From positions 372,001 to 436,000 of the forward strand of contig CAWIJO010000018.1 in NCBI GenBank assembly GCA_963836355.1: 64,000 bases of DNA, in the 5' to 3' direction. The stretch is from Palsa-506 sp963836355 (lineage in GTDB: Bacteria; Actinomycetota; Actinomycetes; Streptosporangiales; Streptosporangiaceae). The position numbers and the translations under genes are program-made. Positions 16,253 to 25,200 of this stretch are shown here, one piece after another. Each line of letters begins with the position of its first letter. Within the stretch, counting starts at the first letter, position 1. The notes below the pieces were generated by a model. That model worked only from the letters and a program-made list of their open reading frames with translations. It was not told where the DNA came from and did no database searches.

Positions 16253-17295
16253 GGAAACCCTCGCCAGTGAGCTCGACGAACAAGTCCTCCAGGCTGGGCC
16301 TCGGGGTCTCCAGCCCGGCCACCGGGACGCCGGCCTGCACCAGCTGCGCGCAAATCTCCTCCGGCGGCTGACCGCCGAGCTGCGCGCTGGCCTCAAGGCC
16401 GGCCGTCCGGATATCCGCCAGTCCGAGTTCGGCCAGCACGCCGGCCGCCTTGGCCGGCTCTGGCGTGCGAACCAGGATCCGGACGGCGCCCCGGCTGCGC
16501 AGCTCGTCCAGCGTCCCCTGGAACACCAGTTGCCCGGTCCGCATCACGCCGACGTGCGAGCAGAATCTGCTCGACCTCGGCCAGCAGGTGCGAGGAGACG
16601 AAGACCGTGGTCCCCTCGGCGGCGATGTCCCTGATCAGGCCGCGTACCTCGCGGGTGCCCTGTGGGTCGAGGCCGTTGGTCGGCTCGTCCAGGATCAGCA
16701 GCTCACGCGGCCTGAGCAGGCCGGCCGCGATCGCCAGCCGCTGCTTCATGCCGAGCGAGTAGGCACGGTAGTGCTTTCTCGCCGCGCTGAGCAGCCCGAC
16801 CCGGTCCAGGGCCGCGGCAATCCGCGCGTCGGCGGTGCGCGCGTCGGCGGTCCGGTCCGCGGCATCGCACCTGGCCAGGTTGGCCCGCCCGGACAACTGC
16901 GAGTAGAAGGCCGGGCCTTCGACCAGCGATCCGACCCGGGACAGGACGGTGTTGGTGCCCGCCGGCATCGCCGCGCCGAGCAGGTCGTGGCTGCCGCTGG
17001 TCGGATGGACCAGGCCGAGCAGCATCCGGATCGTGGTGGTCTTGCCGGACCCGTTCGGGCCCAGGAAGCCGTAGACCGACCCGTGCGGCACCGCCAAGCC
17101 GATGCCGTCCACGGCCAGCTGGCCGCCACGGAAGCGCTTGGTCAGCCCGCTGGTGGTGATCGCGGGCACGGCGGTGCCCCGCTGCTGGCCGGCGCTGCCC
17201 GGCGGCTGGCTGCGCGCCGCGGACAGCGGCTCAGCATCGACGTCCCCGAAGGCGATCTCGTCCCGCTGGCCGGCTGCGCGTGAGCCCGGGGTCAC
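16239..17295 (-). pseudogene. ABC transporter ATP-binding protein, split by a one-base insertion
   Basis: The frame starts at GTG 17295, which overlaps the upstream stop (GTGA). Walker A is GPNGSGKTTTIRMLLGLVHP, the signature region is YSLGMKQRLAIAAGLL, Walker B is LLILDEPTNGLDPQGT and the H-loop is VFVSSHLLAEVEQI. There the frame breaks: an extra A (plus strand, 16564-16565) inside the palindrome GAGCAGATCTGCTC shifts the frame. The C-terminal DUF4162-like part continues in the next frame as VMRTGQLVFQGTLDELRSRG to 16239. All nucleotide-binding motifs precede the break. Since the operon is otherwise intact, a sequencing indel is a serious alternative to real loss. Confidence 0.88.
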
Positions 17296-18839
17296 TTCGC
17301 CTGTGCCGCGGCCGTGTAGAGGACGGATGGGGTCACCGCGCCGATCAGCGCCTGGCCGTTACTGGTGATCAGCACCGAGAGCAGGCTAGTGCGCAGCAGC
17401 CTGCCACTCCCCCAGGATCCGTGTACCGCGGTGGCGGACCGGAGCAGGGCGCCGACCGGGCCGCCGACCGGGCCGGTCAGGCCCGCGGCGGGGAAGACGC
17501 CGACCGCCGTCCAGCCGGAGCCGATCACCCGCGGTGCGCCGGCCAGGCCGGGCGGGAAGGTCGTGTTAGTCAGCGGCGAGTACGCATACCAGCCGGCACC
17601 GTGCCAGCCAGGACCGGCATGCGGGCAACTGGCCCGTGCGATGCCTTGGCGCAGCATCTTCAGCAACTGCTGCCGCTGGCTCTTGGACAGGTGCTTCGGC
17701 GTTACGATGCTGGTCCGCTTCATTGCGGCCCGCATCGGGTTCACGGTGAGGCTACCCTTCGGCAATGGCACGGCCCACATCATGCACTGAGCGCGCTTGA
17801 TCGGCAGCAGCCTGACGGCGGCCTTGCGCGCGCCGTTAGGCCCGACGATCTTGCCATGGCGGAGGATCACTTGTCGCGGCGGGTGGATGACCTCGCCTGC
17901 GCTTGCCCCGCGCAGGGCGCCTGGCCGGAACCCGGCCAGCGGGCCGACCGGCGGCCGGACGGTCTTCACCTTGGCGCCGGGCGGCGGCGTGAACGCGAAG
18001 TTGGACGCGGCCGGGCGGGCGAAGGATATCGAGGTGTAGCCGATCTGGAAGGCCGGGCTGGCCGCGCCGCGGGCGAAGACCTGTACCCGCAGCGGGAAGT
18101 ACCGGCTGCCGTCGACCGCGATGCTTACCCGCCCGATGAGCGATGCGGCGTTCTTCGGCGCGAGCGTGAGCTGGTAGGCGGGCCGGCCGGCGACCATCAC
18201 GTTGCTCGCCGCGCCGACCGTGGTCGTCGGGCCGACCGCGGCGAGCAGTTGCCTTGCTAGCTGCTGCGGCGTCGGCGCGCTGGTTACCAAGGTGCTCTGG
18301 TAGGCCGCGCTGGACGAGCCGCTGCTGCCCGAGGAAGAGAACCATGCGGAGGAGTGCGGCTTGCCGGACCACGACGTCGACCCCGACGGCAGCGCTGCGA
18401 GCGGGCCGGCTGGCGGCAGGATGTGGGTCGCGGTGTTGCGCTGGCTGTCCCATAGCCACACCTGGCGCCCGTTCACCCGCAGGTCGGTCTCGCCGAGCGG
18501 CACCGGCAGGGCCAGCCGCAGCTGGCCGGGCCTGGCATACCAGATCTTGATGGTGTGCGAGCCGGTCAGCAGCGACGCGATCGACGTGGGATCGCCGGTG
18601 CCAGGAAGCTCGGGCAGCCCGAGCGCGGAGTTCGCCACGATGGTGCCGCTCAGCGACGCCGGCACCGACTTGTTCCCGGCTATTGCCGCGATGAGCTGCG
18701 CGGGCGTGCGGGGTTGCAGGGACGGCGCCGCCTGGGCGCTGGTCAGCACGGAACCGGCCACCACGACGCCGACGGCCGCGACGGCACCGGACGGGACCGC
18801 CCATCGTGCCCGTCGGGTAAACCTTGGCGCCCGATTCAT
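17292..18839 (-). CDS. Secreted LolA-like (outer-membrane-lipoprotein-carrier fold) protein
   Basis: The protein has 515 residues from ATG 18839, preceded by GAGGTGG. The N-terminal signal sequence RWAVPSGAVAAVGVVVAGSV ends at SAQAA. The mature part has the pattern of actinobacterial LolA-fold proteins: LIAAIAGNKSVPASLSGTIV, TIKIWYARPGQLRLALPVPL, then ETDLRVNGRQVWLWDSQRNT and YQLTLAPKNAASLIGRVSIA. A Ser-rich insert lies near residue 185. The C-terminal 170 residues resemble no family I know. It is first in the operon with the ABC ATPase and permease (4-bp overlap), so it probably works with that exporter at the cell envelope. Confidence 0.8.
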   Translation of the reverse strand: MNRAPRFTRRARWAVPSGAVAAVGVVVAGSVLTSAQAAPSLQPRTPAQLIAAIAGNKSVPASLSGTIVANSALGLPELPGTGDPTSIASLLTGSHTIKIWYARPGQLRLALPVPLGETDLRVNGRQVWLWDSQRNTATHILPPAGPLAALPSGSTSWSGKPHSSAWFSSSGSSGSSSAAYQSTLVTSAPTPQQLARQLLAAVGPTTTVGAASNVMVAGRPAYQLTLAPKNAASLIGRVSIAVDGSRYFPLRVQVFARGAASPAFQIGYTSISFARPAASNFAFTPPPGAKVKTVRPPVGPLAGFRPGALRGASAGEVIHPPRQVILRHGKIVGPNGARKAAVRLLPIKRAQCMMWAVPLPKGSLTVNPMRAAMKRTSIVTPKHLSKSQRQQLLKMLRQGIARASCPHAGPGWHGAGWYAYSPLTNTTFPPGLAGAPRVIGSGWTAVGVFPAAGLTGPVGGPVGALLRSATAVHGSWGSGRLLRTSLLSVLITSNGQALIGAVTPSVLYTAAAQAK

Positions 18840-19037
18840 GATGAGCCACCTCGCTCGCTGATGAATTGGCCGCTTACAGCCTACTGCCGTTGCCTCACGC
18901 TCCGCCCGCCCGTGGCTACCCCTTGCTCCGATGCAGCTGGCCGGCCGGGCTACCCGGCCGGCCAGCGGTGAAAACCCGCGATCGCTCGCGTTCGAAGGCG
19001 GCGCAGCAGGCCCGGGGACGTAGCCGGGCGCGCTGCG

Positions 19038-19080
19038 CCGCAGCGTGCCCGGCCGGGGGGGAGGGCCGGGCACGCTGCGG
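19038..19080. terminator. Strong hairpin downstream of ctaB
   Basis: Perfect 17-bp arms (CCGCAGCGTGCCCGGCC and its complement) enclose a 9-base G-rich loop. The hairpin sits 88 bp past the ctaB stop and upstream of the LolA-like gene, both on the minus strand. It is a U-tract-less, probably bidirectional, terminator separating the two transcription units. Confidence 0.75.
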
Positions 19081-19167
19081 CAGTTACCCTGCCCGCGGCG
19101 GTATACACATCGCGCGGCGCGTGCGATTTTACCGGAGACCGCGCGGGCCGGCTACTCCGGCTGGCGG

Positions 19168-20133
19168 CTACCAGTGCCCGGCCGGCAGCAGCGCGGTCAC
19201 GGCGATCACCGTGAATAGCAGGGTCAGGTAGGCGATCGACAGGTGGAACAGCCGCATCGGCGCGGGCGCGTCGCCATTGGCGATCCGGCCGCGAAGCCGG
19301 TGCGCCTCGACCAGGAACCAGGCGCCGAGCGCCGCGGCGCAGCCCCCGTAGAGCCAGCCGGCATACGGGGCGAGCGCGAGCGTGGCCGCGACCATCGCGT
19401 AGGAGTAGGCCAGGATCTTCCGCGCGACCACCGCGGCAGTCGCGACGACCGGCAGCATCGGCACGCTGGCCGCGGCGTAGTCGTCGCGGAACTTCAAGGC
19501 CAGCGCCCAGAAGTGCGGCGGCGTCCAGAGGAAGATCACGGCGAACAGCACGATCGCGGGCAGGCTGACCGTGCCGGTGACGGCTGCCCAGCCGACCAGC
19601 ACCGGGAAGCACCCGGCCGCGCCGCCGATAACGATGTTGTTCGCGGTCCTGCGCTTGAGCCCGAGGGTGTAGACGAAGACGTAGAACAAGATGGCGCCAT
19701 CGGCCAGCGCGGCGGCAAGCCAGTTGACGCCCATTCCGAGCAGCACCGTGGACAGCGCGCCGAGCACGATGCCGGACGCGAGCGCCTCGCCGGGCTTGAT
19801 CGGCGCCTTGGTTCCCTTGGCGACCAGCGGGCGGCGCGAGGTGCGCTTCATCACCGCGTCGATGTCACGGTCGAGATAGCAGTTCAGGGTATTCGCACTG
19901 GCGGCCGCGAGCGCGCCGCCGAGCAGCGTGGCCGCCAGCAGCCAGGCCGACGGCAGGCCGCGCTTGGCGAGCAGCATGGTAGGAACTGTAGTGACCAGCA
20001 GCAGTTCGATGATCCGCGGCTTGGTTAGCAGGAAAAGCGACCTGGCGACCAGCCGCGCGGGCCGCCGCCCGCCGCCTGGCACCCCCAGCTGCGCGGGCCC
20101 GTGCCCGGGCAGCGCACTCGTCGCCTGTGTCAC
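19168..20133 (-). CDS. ctaB: Protoheme IX farnesyltransferase (heme o synthase)
   Basis: The protein has 321 residues. UbiA-superfamily prenyltransferase with the family hallmarks LTKPRIIELLLVTTVPTMLL, the first Asp-rich motif ANTLNCYLDRDIDAVMKRTS plus RRPL, and the second loop FLWTPPHFWALALKFRDDY. It attaches a farnesyl group to heme b to make heme o, the precursor of heme a for aa3-type cytochrome oxidase, in the cytoplasmic membrane. It has about eight or nine membrane spans. The GTG start overlaps the stop of a small upstream ORF by 4 bp. In many actinobacteria ctaB lies beside pentose-phosphate or ctaA genes; here it adjoins redox-protein genes instead. Confidence 0.95.
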   Translation of the reverse strand: MTQATSALPGHGPAQLGVPGGGRRPARLVARSLFLLTKPRIIELLLVTTVPTMLLAKRGLPSAWLLAATLLGGALAAASANTLNCYLDRDIDAVMKRTSRRPLVAKGTKAPIKPGEALASGIVLGALSTVLLGMGVNWLAAALADGAILFYVFVYTLGLKRRTANNIVIGGAAGCFPVLVGWAAVTGTVSLPAIVLFAVIFLWTPPHFWALALKFRDDYAAASVPMLPVVATAAVVARKILAYSYAMVAATLALAPYAGWLYGGCAAALGAWFLVEAHRLRGRIANGDAPAPMRLFHLSIAYLTLLFTVIAVTALLPAGHW

Positions 20134-20450
20134 TCGCCGGCCTCCGTGCCGTCCGCAGCCTTGCCCGGCGCAGCCTTGTCCTGCGCAGGGTCATCCCGGT
20201 CGGTGTTTCCGGCCCGCGCCGGGTTGCCGTCCCGGCCAGATACGTTACTCGGCCCGTCCTCGGCGGCTGACTCCCGTGCCGCCCCAGCGGCCTCGGCGAC
20301 CGACTCCTTGGCAGCCCCAGCGGCCTCGGCGACCGAGTGCCGGGCCGGCTGGGCGCCCAGGACTACCTGACGAAGCCGTTCTCGCTGGCGGAGCTGCGTC
20401 GATGTCTGCGTGCGGCGGCTCCGCTCCAAGCTCGGGTTCGAACTGATCAA
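20130..20450 (-). CDS. Short low-complexity ORF overlapping ctaB
   Basis: This is a 106-residue frame whose stop overlaps the ctaB start (GTGA). Its middle is a tandem repeat (SVAEAAGAAKE, SVAEAAGAARE, SAAEDG), likely helical and LEA-like; the C-terminus is Asp/Ala/Lys-rich. The N-terminal 35 residues lie antisense to the response-regulator remnant on the plus strand and are unlikely to be genuine. A start inside the repeat is more likely. Coupling to ctaB supports translation, but composition alone makes this uncertain. Confidence 0.35.
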   Translation of the reverse strand: MISSNPSLERSRRTQTSTQLRQRERLRQVVLGAQPARHSVAEAAGAAKESVAEAAGAARESAAEDGPSNVSGRDGNPARAGNTDRDDPAQDKAAPGKAADGTEAGE

Positions 20451-20490
20451 GACGGTGCGTGGTGAGGGCTATCAGCTGGCCGCCTTCTGA
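20352..20490 (+). pseudogene. Collapsed OmpR-family response regulator (receiver tail joined to winged-helix tail)
   Basis: From 20352 one frame reads GAQDYLTKPFSLAELRRCLR, the end of a receiver domain including its conserved Lys-Pro-Phe. From 20401 a different frame reads DVCVRRLRSKLGFELIKTVR, then GEGYQLAAF and stop. This is the end of an OmpR-type winged helix. The intervening domain part of about 90 residues is missing and the join is out of frame. This is an internal deletion of a real regulator gene, now dead. Confidence 0.75.
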
Positions 20491-20529
20491 CCGGTTCGCC
20501 TCGCCCCGGCTGACGCCGGCCGGCGGCGC

Positions 20530-20672
20530 GCCGAGGTCCTGGTGCGCAGCGCCCCGGGGGCGGGCAGTAGGTTCGAACTCATGCTCCCCGCGATGACGGC
20601 CGCGGGCAAAGGCCCGGCCGGCGTTCCCGCACCCGTGCAGGTGGCTGAGCCGCTCGGCGACCGGACGCCCTG

Positions 20673-20676
<4 letters not shown>
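20530..20676 (+). pseudogene. C-terminal remnant of a sensor histidine kinase
   Basis: The frame AEVLVRSAPGAGSRFELMLP matches the last strand of HATPase_c domains ('v-S-PG-GS-F-l-LP'). A 28-residue tail follows, ending in TGA 20674-20676. It directly follows the response-regulator remnant in the usual regulator-kinase order, so a single deletion history removed most of both genes. Its stop overlaps the GTG of the TlpA-like gene, indicating that the redox gene was once coupled to this two-component operon. Confidence 0.7.
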
Positions 20677-21308
<632 letters not shown>

Positions 21309-21309
21309 C

Positions 21310-21627
21310 ATGGTTGACTCGCCGACCAACAACGAACTGCTCGGCGACCTGACGCAGTACCAGGTGACCGAGTCGCTGGCCAGCTTCCGCCTTAGCCGGG
21401 TGGTCACCGGCCTGGTGGCCTGGGCCGCTCCGGACGCGCAGCGAATGCAGCTGGACGTGGCCGACCTGCTGACCGCCCGCGGCCCGCAGGCCCGGGCCCT
21501 GGCGTCGGCCGCGCTGCGGCAAGCCCGGGCCGAACTCGACGCCAGGCGCGCGGCCATTGACTCGGTCATCGAGTCGGCCAGCACCGCGTTGCCCGCCCAT
21601 GCGACACCGCCCAGACTGCCCGGCTGA
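21310..21627 (+). CDS. Small conserved-looking cytoplasmic protein of unknown function
   Basis: The protein has 105 residues from ATG 21310 with GGAGGG 4 bases upstream; the longer frame through the AGC tract is poly-Ala and not used. Sequence begins MVDSPTNNELLGDLTQYQVT and is mainly helical, with no signal peptide, membrane span or metal motif. It lies between the TlpA-like and SCO1-fusion genes in the same orientation with short gaps, so it probably belongs to the operon. I do not recognise the family. Confidence 0.7.
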   Translation: MVDSPTNNELLGDLTQYQVTESLASFRLSRVVTGLVAWAAPDAQRMQLDVADLLTARGPQARALASAALRQARAELDARRAAIDSVIESASTALPAHATPPRLPG

Positions 21628-21660
21628 CGGCCGGCCGTACCTAAGGAGCAACAACCCCCG

Positions 21661-23640
21661 ATGCCTGGGATGCAGTCCGGACTGAATCTGCGTAACCCGC
21701 TGCTGATCTCCGCGTTCCGGTCGGCCCTGCTGCATCAGGGAATGATCGTGCTGCTGGTCTTCGGGGTACTCGCGCTCGGCTGGGTCAGCATCCGGGAATG
21801 GCTGCCGGGCGGTGCCGGGCATGCCGCCGGCCGCGGTGCAGCAGATCCCGAGCCATCGTGGCGGAAGCTGCTGCGGATCGGGTTCGGCCTGCTGTGGCTG
21901 TTCGATGGCCTGCTGCAGGCTCAGCCCTCGATGGTGGTAGGCCTGCCGGCGAACGTCATCCAGCCGGGCGCTGCTAGCTCGCCTGCCTGGGTACAGCACC
22001 TGGTCAACTGGGCAGGCACATCGTGGTCCTACCACCCGGTTCAGGCCGCCGCTGCGACGGTCTGGATCCAGGCGGGCATCGGCTGCTGGCTGCTCGCGGC
22101 CCGGCACGGCCGGTGGTCACAGCTGGCCGGCCTGGCCGGACTGGCCTGGGGGCTGATCGTCTGGGTGTTCGGCGAGTCCTTCGGCGGTATTTTCGCCCCC
22201 GGACTGACCTGGCTCTTCGGCGCGCCAGGCGCTGCCATCTTCTACTGTGCGGCCGGCGGCCTGATCGCGCTGCCGTCGCGTTACTGGCGGGCGCCCTGGC
22301 TGGGCCGCGCGATGCTGGCCGCGCTCGGGCTATTCCTCGCCGGGATGGCGGTCCTGCAGGCTTGGCCAGGCCGCGGCTTCTGGCAGGGCCGGCTGGCAGC
22401 CGGACCGGGGACGCTGACCGGCATGATCAGGGAGATGGCGCAGACGCCGCAGCCGCGCCTGCTGGCCGGCTGGGTCCGCTGGTTCGGCTCGCTGACCGCC
22501 GCGCACGGGTTCGCGGTCAACATGTTCGCCGTCGTCGCGCTGGCGCTGATCGCAGCGGCCCTGCTGACCGGCGCGGCGCTGCCCGGCGGCCCGGTACTAA
22601 TGATCCGGCTGGCCGTCGGCGGGGCAGTGCTGCTGTGCCTGGCAGACTGGGTGCTTGTCGAGGACCTGGGGATATTCGGCGGGCTCGGCACCGACCCGAA
22701 CAGCATGGTCCCGATGGCACTCATCCTGGTCGCCGGGTACCTAGCCTTCGCCCAGGCACCGGCCATCATTTCTGAAACGGGGAACACCCCGGCAGCTGTT
22801 TCCCCAGCGGCAGCAGCAACCTCAATCGCGGATGTGCCAAGCGTGGCAGGAGTTGCGGCAGCTGCCGGGATGCCGTCATCCGCCGATGCAGGATCTGACG
22901 GGCAGCAGCCTGGTGACCAGGAGCCGGGCCGGGGCTGGCGCGGCTGGCTGACCCCTGGCCGGCTGGCCGGCGCTTTCGGCGCGGCAGACGTCCGGACCAT
23001 TGCCGCGGCCTGGGCGCTCGCGGTGACCGTTATCGGGGCATTTCCGCTGGCAGCCGCCGCTGCTAGCCGCTCGGCCGACCCGCTTATCGCGCGCGCGATC
23101 GACGGGTCGGCGGCGGCGCTGAACTTCCCGGCCCCCAACTTCCGGCTGACCGACCAGGACGGCCGCCAGGTGTCACTGGCGAGCCTGCGCGGGAAGGTTG
23201 TGCTGCTGACCTTCCTCGATCCGGTGTGCACGTCGGACTGCCCGCTGATAGCCCAGGAATTCCGGGCGGCCGGCCAGCTACTCGGCGCAAGCGGCCGCAA
23301 CGTCGAGCTTGTCGCGATCGCCGCAAACCCGGTGTATTACACGACGGCCTATACCCGGGCGTTCAACCGGCAGGAAGGCCTTACCGGGGTGCCGAACTGG
23401 AAGTTCCTGACCGGATCGCTGACCGAGCTCAAGCGGGTCTGGCACGACTACTACTTCTCCGCACAGATCGTCCCGGCGGGCGGGATGGTGCTGCACGGCG
23501 ACGTCGCCTACGTGATCGATGCGGCCGGCCGTACCCGCGCCGAGCTGAACTTCGACCCCGGGCCCGGTACCGCGGCGTCGGTATCCTCGTTCGCGGCCGA
23601 ACTGTCCGCCGCCGCCGCCAACGCGATGAAGTCACCATGA
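21661..23640 (+). CDS. Polytopic membrane protein fused to an SCO1/SenC-type thioredoxin domain
   Basis: The protein has 659 residues; RBS AAGGAG at 21642. Residues 1-370 hold about ten membrane spans in a DoxX-like arrangement (KLLRIGFGLLWLFDGLLQAQ; GLAWGLIVWVFGESFGGIFA). A linker is followed by another span (TIAAAWALAVTVIGAFPLAA). Residues 490-655 form a thioredoxin fold with LLTFLDPVCTSDCPLIAQEF, whose CxxxC (Cys523/Cys527) is the SCO1 copper site, and a conserved-position His in MVLHGDVAYVIDAAG. SCO1 proteins deliver copper to the CuA site of cytochrome oxidase. The fusion may couple membrane respiratory function to copper insertion. It overlaps the lipoprotein gene by 4 bp (ATGA). Confidence 0.88.
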   Translation: MPGMQSGLNLRNPLLISAFRSALLHQGMIVLLVFGVLALGWVSIREWLPGGAGHAAGRGAADPEPSWRKLLRIGFGLLWLFDGLLQAQPSMVVGLPANVIQPGAASSPAWVQHLVNWAGTSWSYHPVQAAAATVWIQAGIGCWLLAARHGRWSQLAGLAGLAWGLIVWVFGESFGGIFAPGLTWLFGAPGAAIFYCAAGGLIALPSRYWRAPWLGRAMLAALGLFLAGMAVLQAWPGRGFWQGRLAAGPGTLTGMIREMAQTPQPRLLAGWVRWFGSLTAAHGFAVNMFAVVALALIAAALLTGAALPGGPVLMIRLAVGGAVLLCLADWVLVEDLGIFGGLGTDPNSMVPMALILVAGYLAFAQAPAIISETGNTPAAVSPAAAATSIADVPSVAGVAAAAGMPSSADAGSDGQQPGDQEPGRGWRGWLTPGRLAGAFGAADVRTIAAAWALAVTVIGAFPLAAAAASRSADPLIARAIDGSAAALNFPAPNFRLTDQDGRQVSLASLRGKVVLLTFLDPVCTSDCPLIAQEFRAAGQLLGASGRNVELVAIAANPVYYTTAYTRAFNRQEGLTGVPNWKFLTGSLTELKRVWHDYYFSAQIVPAGGMVLHGDVAYVIDAAGRTRAELNFDPGPGTAASVSSFAAELSAAAANAMKSP

Positions 23641-24896
23641 CGCGCCCGGACGCCGCTGCGGCCGGACGCCGGCGGGCTGCGGCACGCCGGCCGGGGGATC
23701 GCCTTGACCACCGGACGATCCCCCGCAGCGCCGCGCTCGGTGCCGTGGCGCTGGCCGCCTTCGCCGCGGCCAGCTGCGGCAGCAAGCCTGCCGCCGGTCC
23801 CGCGGCTGCCACGGCTGGCGCGGTGCGGCCGCCGCTCGTCACCTCACTCACCGTTCCCGGCGGGCCGAGCTGGGCGGTCGTCGAGATGGGCGGCTCCAGC
23901 GCGGAGCACAACAACTTCTGGCAGCTGGTGACCCGTTCGGGCGCCGCGGCCAAGTGGACGCTGGCCACGCCGCCGGGGGTCGCCGATAACGGTGGGCTTG
24001 TCGCCGCGTCGCTGGGCGGCACGGCGCTCGTGGCCGGATTCAACCCCAGCCAGGACCTGAAATTCTCGCCGCTGGCCACCACCCGCGACGGCGGCGCGCG
24101 CTGGACGCCGGGCCTGCTGCCGGCCGGGCTGGCCGACGTCCCGTCCGCGCTCGCCGCCGGGCCGGCTGGCAAGCTCATCGCGTTGACCGGCAGCGGCGAG
24201 GCCGAGCTTTCGGCACCGGGCGGAGCCGGCTGGAGACGGCTGGCCAGCCGCAAGTCCCTGGCCGCCACCTCGGCGGGGCGCGCCTGCGGGCTGGCCGGGC
24301 TCACCGCGGCGGGGTTCACCCCGGCGGGAGTGCCGCTGCTGGCCGGTCCGTGCACGCACCCTGGCGTCGCCGGGATTTTCGCTGCCGCGGGGGGCCGTTG
24401 GCAGCTGGCCGGCCCTACGATGCCCGCCGGGCTCGCGGGCCGCCAGGTCAACGTGCTCAGGCTCACCGCCAACGGGCACGGCATCACCGCGCTGCTGACC
24501 ACGGCTGCCTCCGGCGGAGCGGCGAGCCTGATGGCAGCCTGGGCCAGCCCCAGCGGCCATTGGGCACTGTCGCCGCCGCTCCCGCTCGGCGGCGCCCGGA
24601 TCGCCGCCACCGCGGCCGGCACCGCCCCCACTCATGACAGCAGCGGCCTGACCAGCGCCGCCGGGATCATCTTGAGCACCGGCCGCGCGGAACGCATCGT
24701 CCGGGGCGGGTCCTGGCAGCAGCTGCCAGCGCTGCCCGCGCACGCCGCGGCACTTGTCCTCGGCCCTGGCCGGCAGGTCAGTGCGCTCGCCGCCAGCGGC
24801 AGCATCCTGACCTGCTGGCACCTCACCACCCATGCCACCATCTGGACTAGGGCGCAGACCATGAAGATTCCGGTCCCCTACGGCTCGTCCGGCTAG
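23637..24896 (+). CDS. Secreted lipoprotein of unknown function
   Basis: The protein has 419 residues from ATG 23637, overlapping the SCO1-fusion stop. The long basic N-terminus is followed by the lipoprotein signal AALGAVALAAFAAASC, with lipobox Cys and GSKPAAG after it. The mature part has repeated beta-strand blocks with Trp (WAVVEMGGSSAEHNNFWQLV, LATTRDGGARWTPGLLPAGL, GGRWQLAGPTMPAGLAGRQ), suggesting a beta-propeller similar to BNR/sortilin-like folds. This is fold inference only. It is the last gene of the redox operon and is followed by a hairpin. Confidence 0.75.
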   Translation: MTRPDAAAAGRRRAAARRPGDRLDHRTIPRSAALGAVALAAFAAASCGSKPAAGPAAATAGAVRPPLVTSLTVPGGPSWAVVEMGGSSAEHNNFWQLVTRSGAAAKWTLATPPGVADNGGLVAASLGGTALVAGFNPSQDLKFSPLATTRDGGARWTPGLLPAGLADVPSALAAGPAGKLIALTGSGEAELSAPGGAGWRRLASRKSLAATSAGRACGLAGLTAAGFTPAGVPLLAGPCTHPGVAGIFAAAGGRWQLAGPTMPAGLAGRQVNVLRLTANGHGITALLTTAASGGAASLMAAWASPSGHWALSPPLPLGGARIAATAAGTAPTHDSSGLTSAAGIILSTGRAERIVRGGSWQQLPALPAHAAALVLGPGRQVSALAASGSILTCWHLTTHATIWTRAQTMKIPVPYGSSG

Positions 24897-24948
24897 ACCA
24901 ATGAGCCACCAGCCCCGGCCACCCAGTACCCGCTCGATGTGCAGCCTG

Positions 24949-24975
24949 ACCCGCTCGATGTGACATCGAGCGGGT
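24949..24975 (+). terminator. Hairpin downstream of the redox operon
   Basis: ACCCGCTCGATGT and its exact complement flank a single central G, so the stem closes on a TGTGACA-type loop. It sits 53 bp past the lipoprotein stop. A half copy (CCCGCTCGATGT) occurs 20 bp upstream. It fits an intrinsic terminator without a U-tract. Confidence 0.65.
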
Positions 24976-25069
24976 TGCTGGTACTTCCGGGGGGACGGGA
25001 CGAGCAGCCGAGACGGAACGGGACGGGGCGGCCGGGCACAGCCACGAAGTAGCCGTGCTAGTCACTGAT

Positions 25070-25105
25070 AAATAGTTGGATTTGACTATTTGTTTCCGTA
25101 TAGTC
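25070..25105. promoter_or_regulatory. Two overlapping palindromes: probable PadR operator/promoter
   Basis: AAATAGT-N8-ACTATTT (25070-25091) overlaps GACTAT-N10-ATAGTC (25084-25105). Both share the core ATAGT/ACTAT and lie 96-131 bp upstream of a PadR gene in an unusually AT-rich patch. PadR proteins bind such dyads, so this is a likely autoregulatory operator controlling the padR-hydrolase pair. Confidence 0.65.
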
Positions 25106-25200
25106 GAGATCGAACAGCGCTTGACCGGCGCGCCCGCCCGGGCGGGCGTGGCCGGCGGCGGCGGACCCGCGCCGGCGTGACCGAGCACGAGGAGGAGCTG

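Noticed and set aside
16239..17295. Programmed frameshifting in the ABC ATPase gene
   Set aside because: No slippery heptamer, and a shift at this point is not known for the family. A simple indel at the palindrome centre explains it better.
20425..20582. tRNA-like T-loop sequences (GGTTCGAACT) near 20435 and 20570
   Set aside because: Both fall within the response-regulator and kinase remnants as coding for FEL. No acceptor stem, anticodon arm or CCA partner surrounds them.
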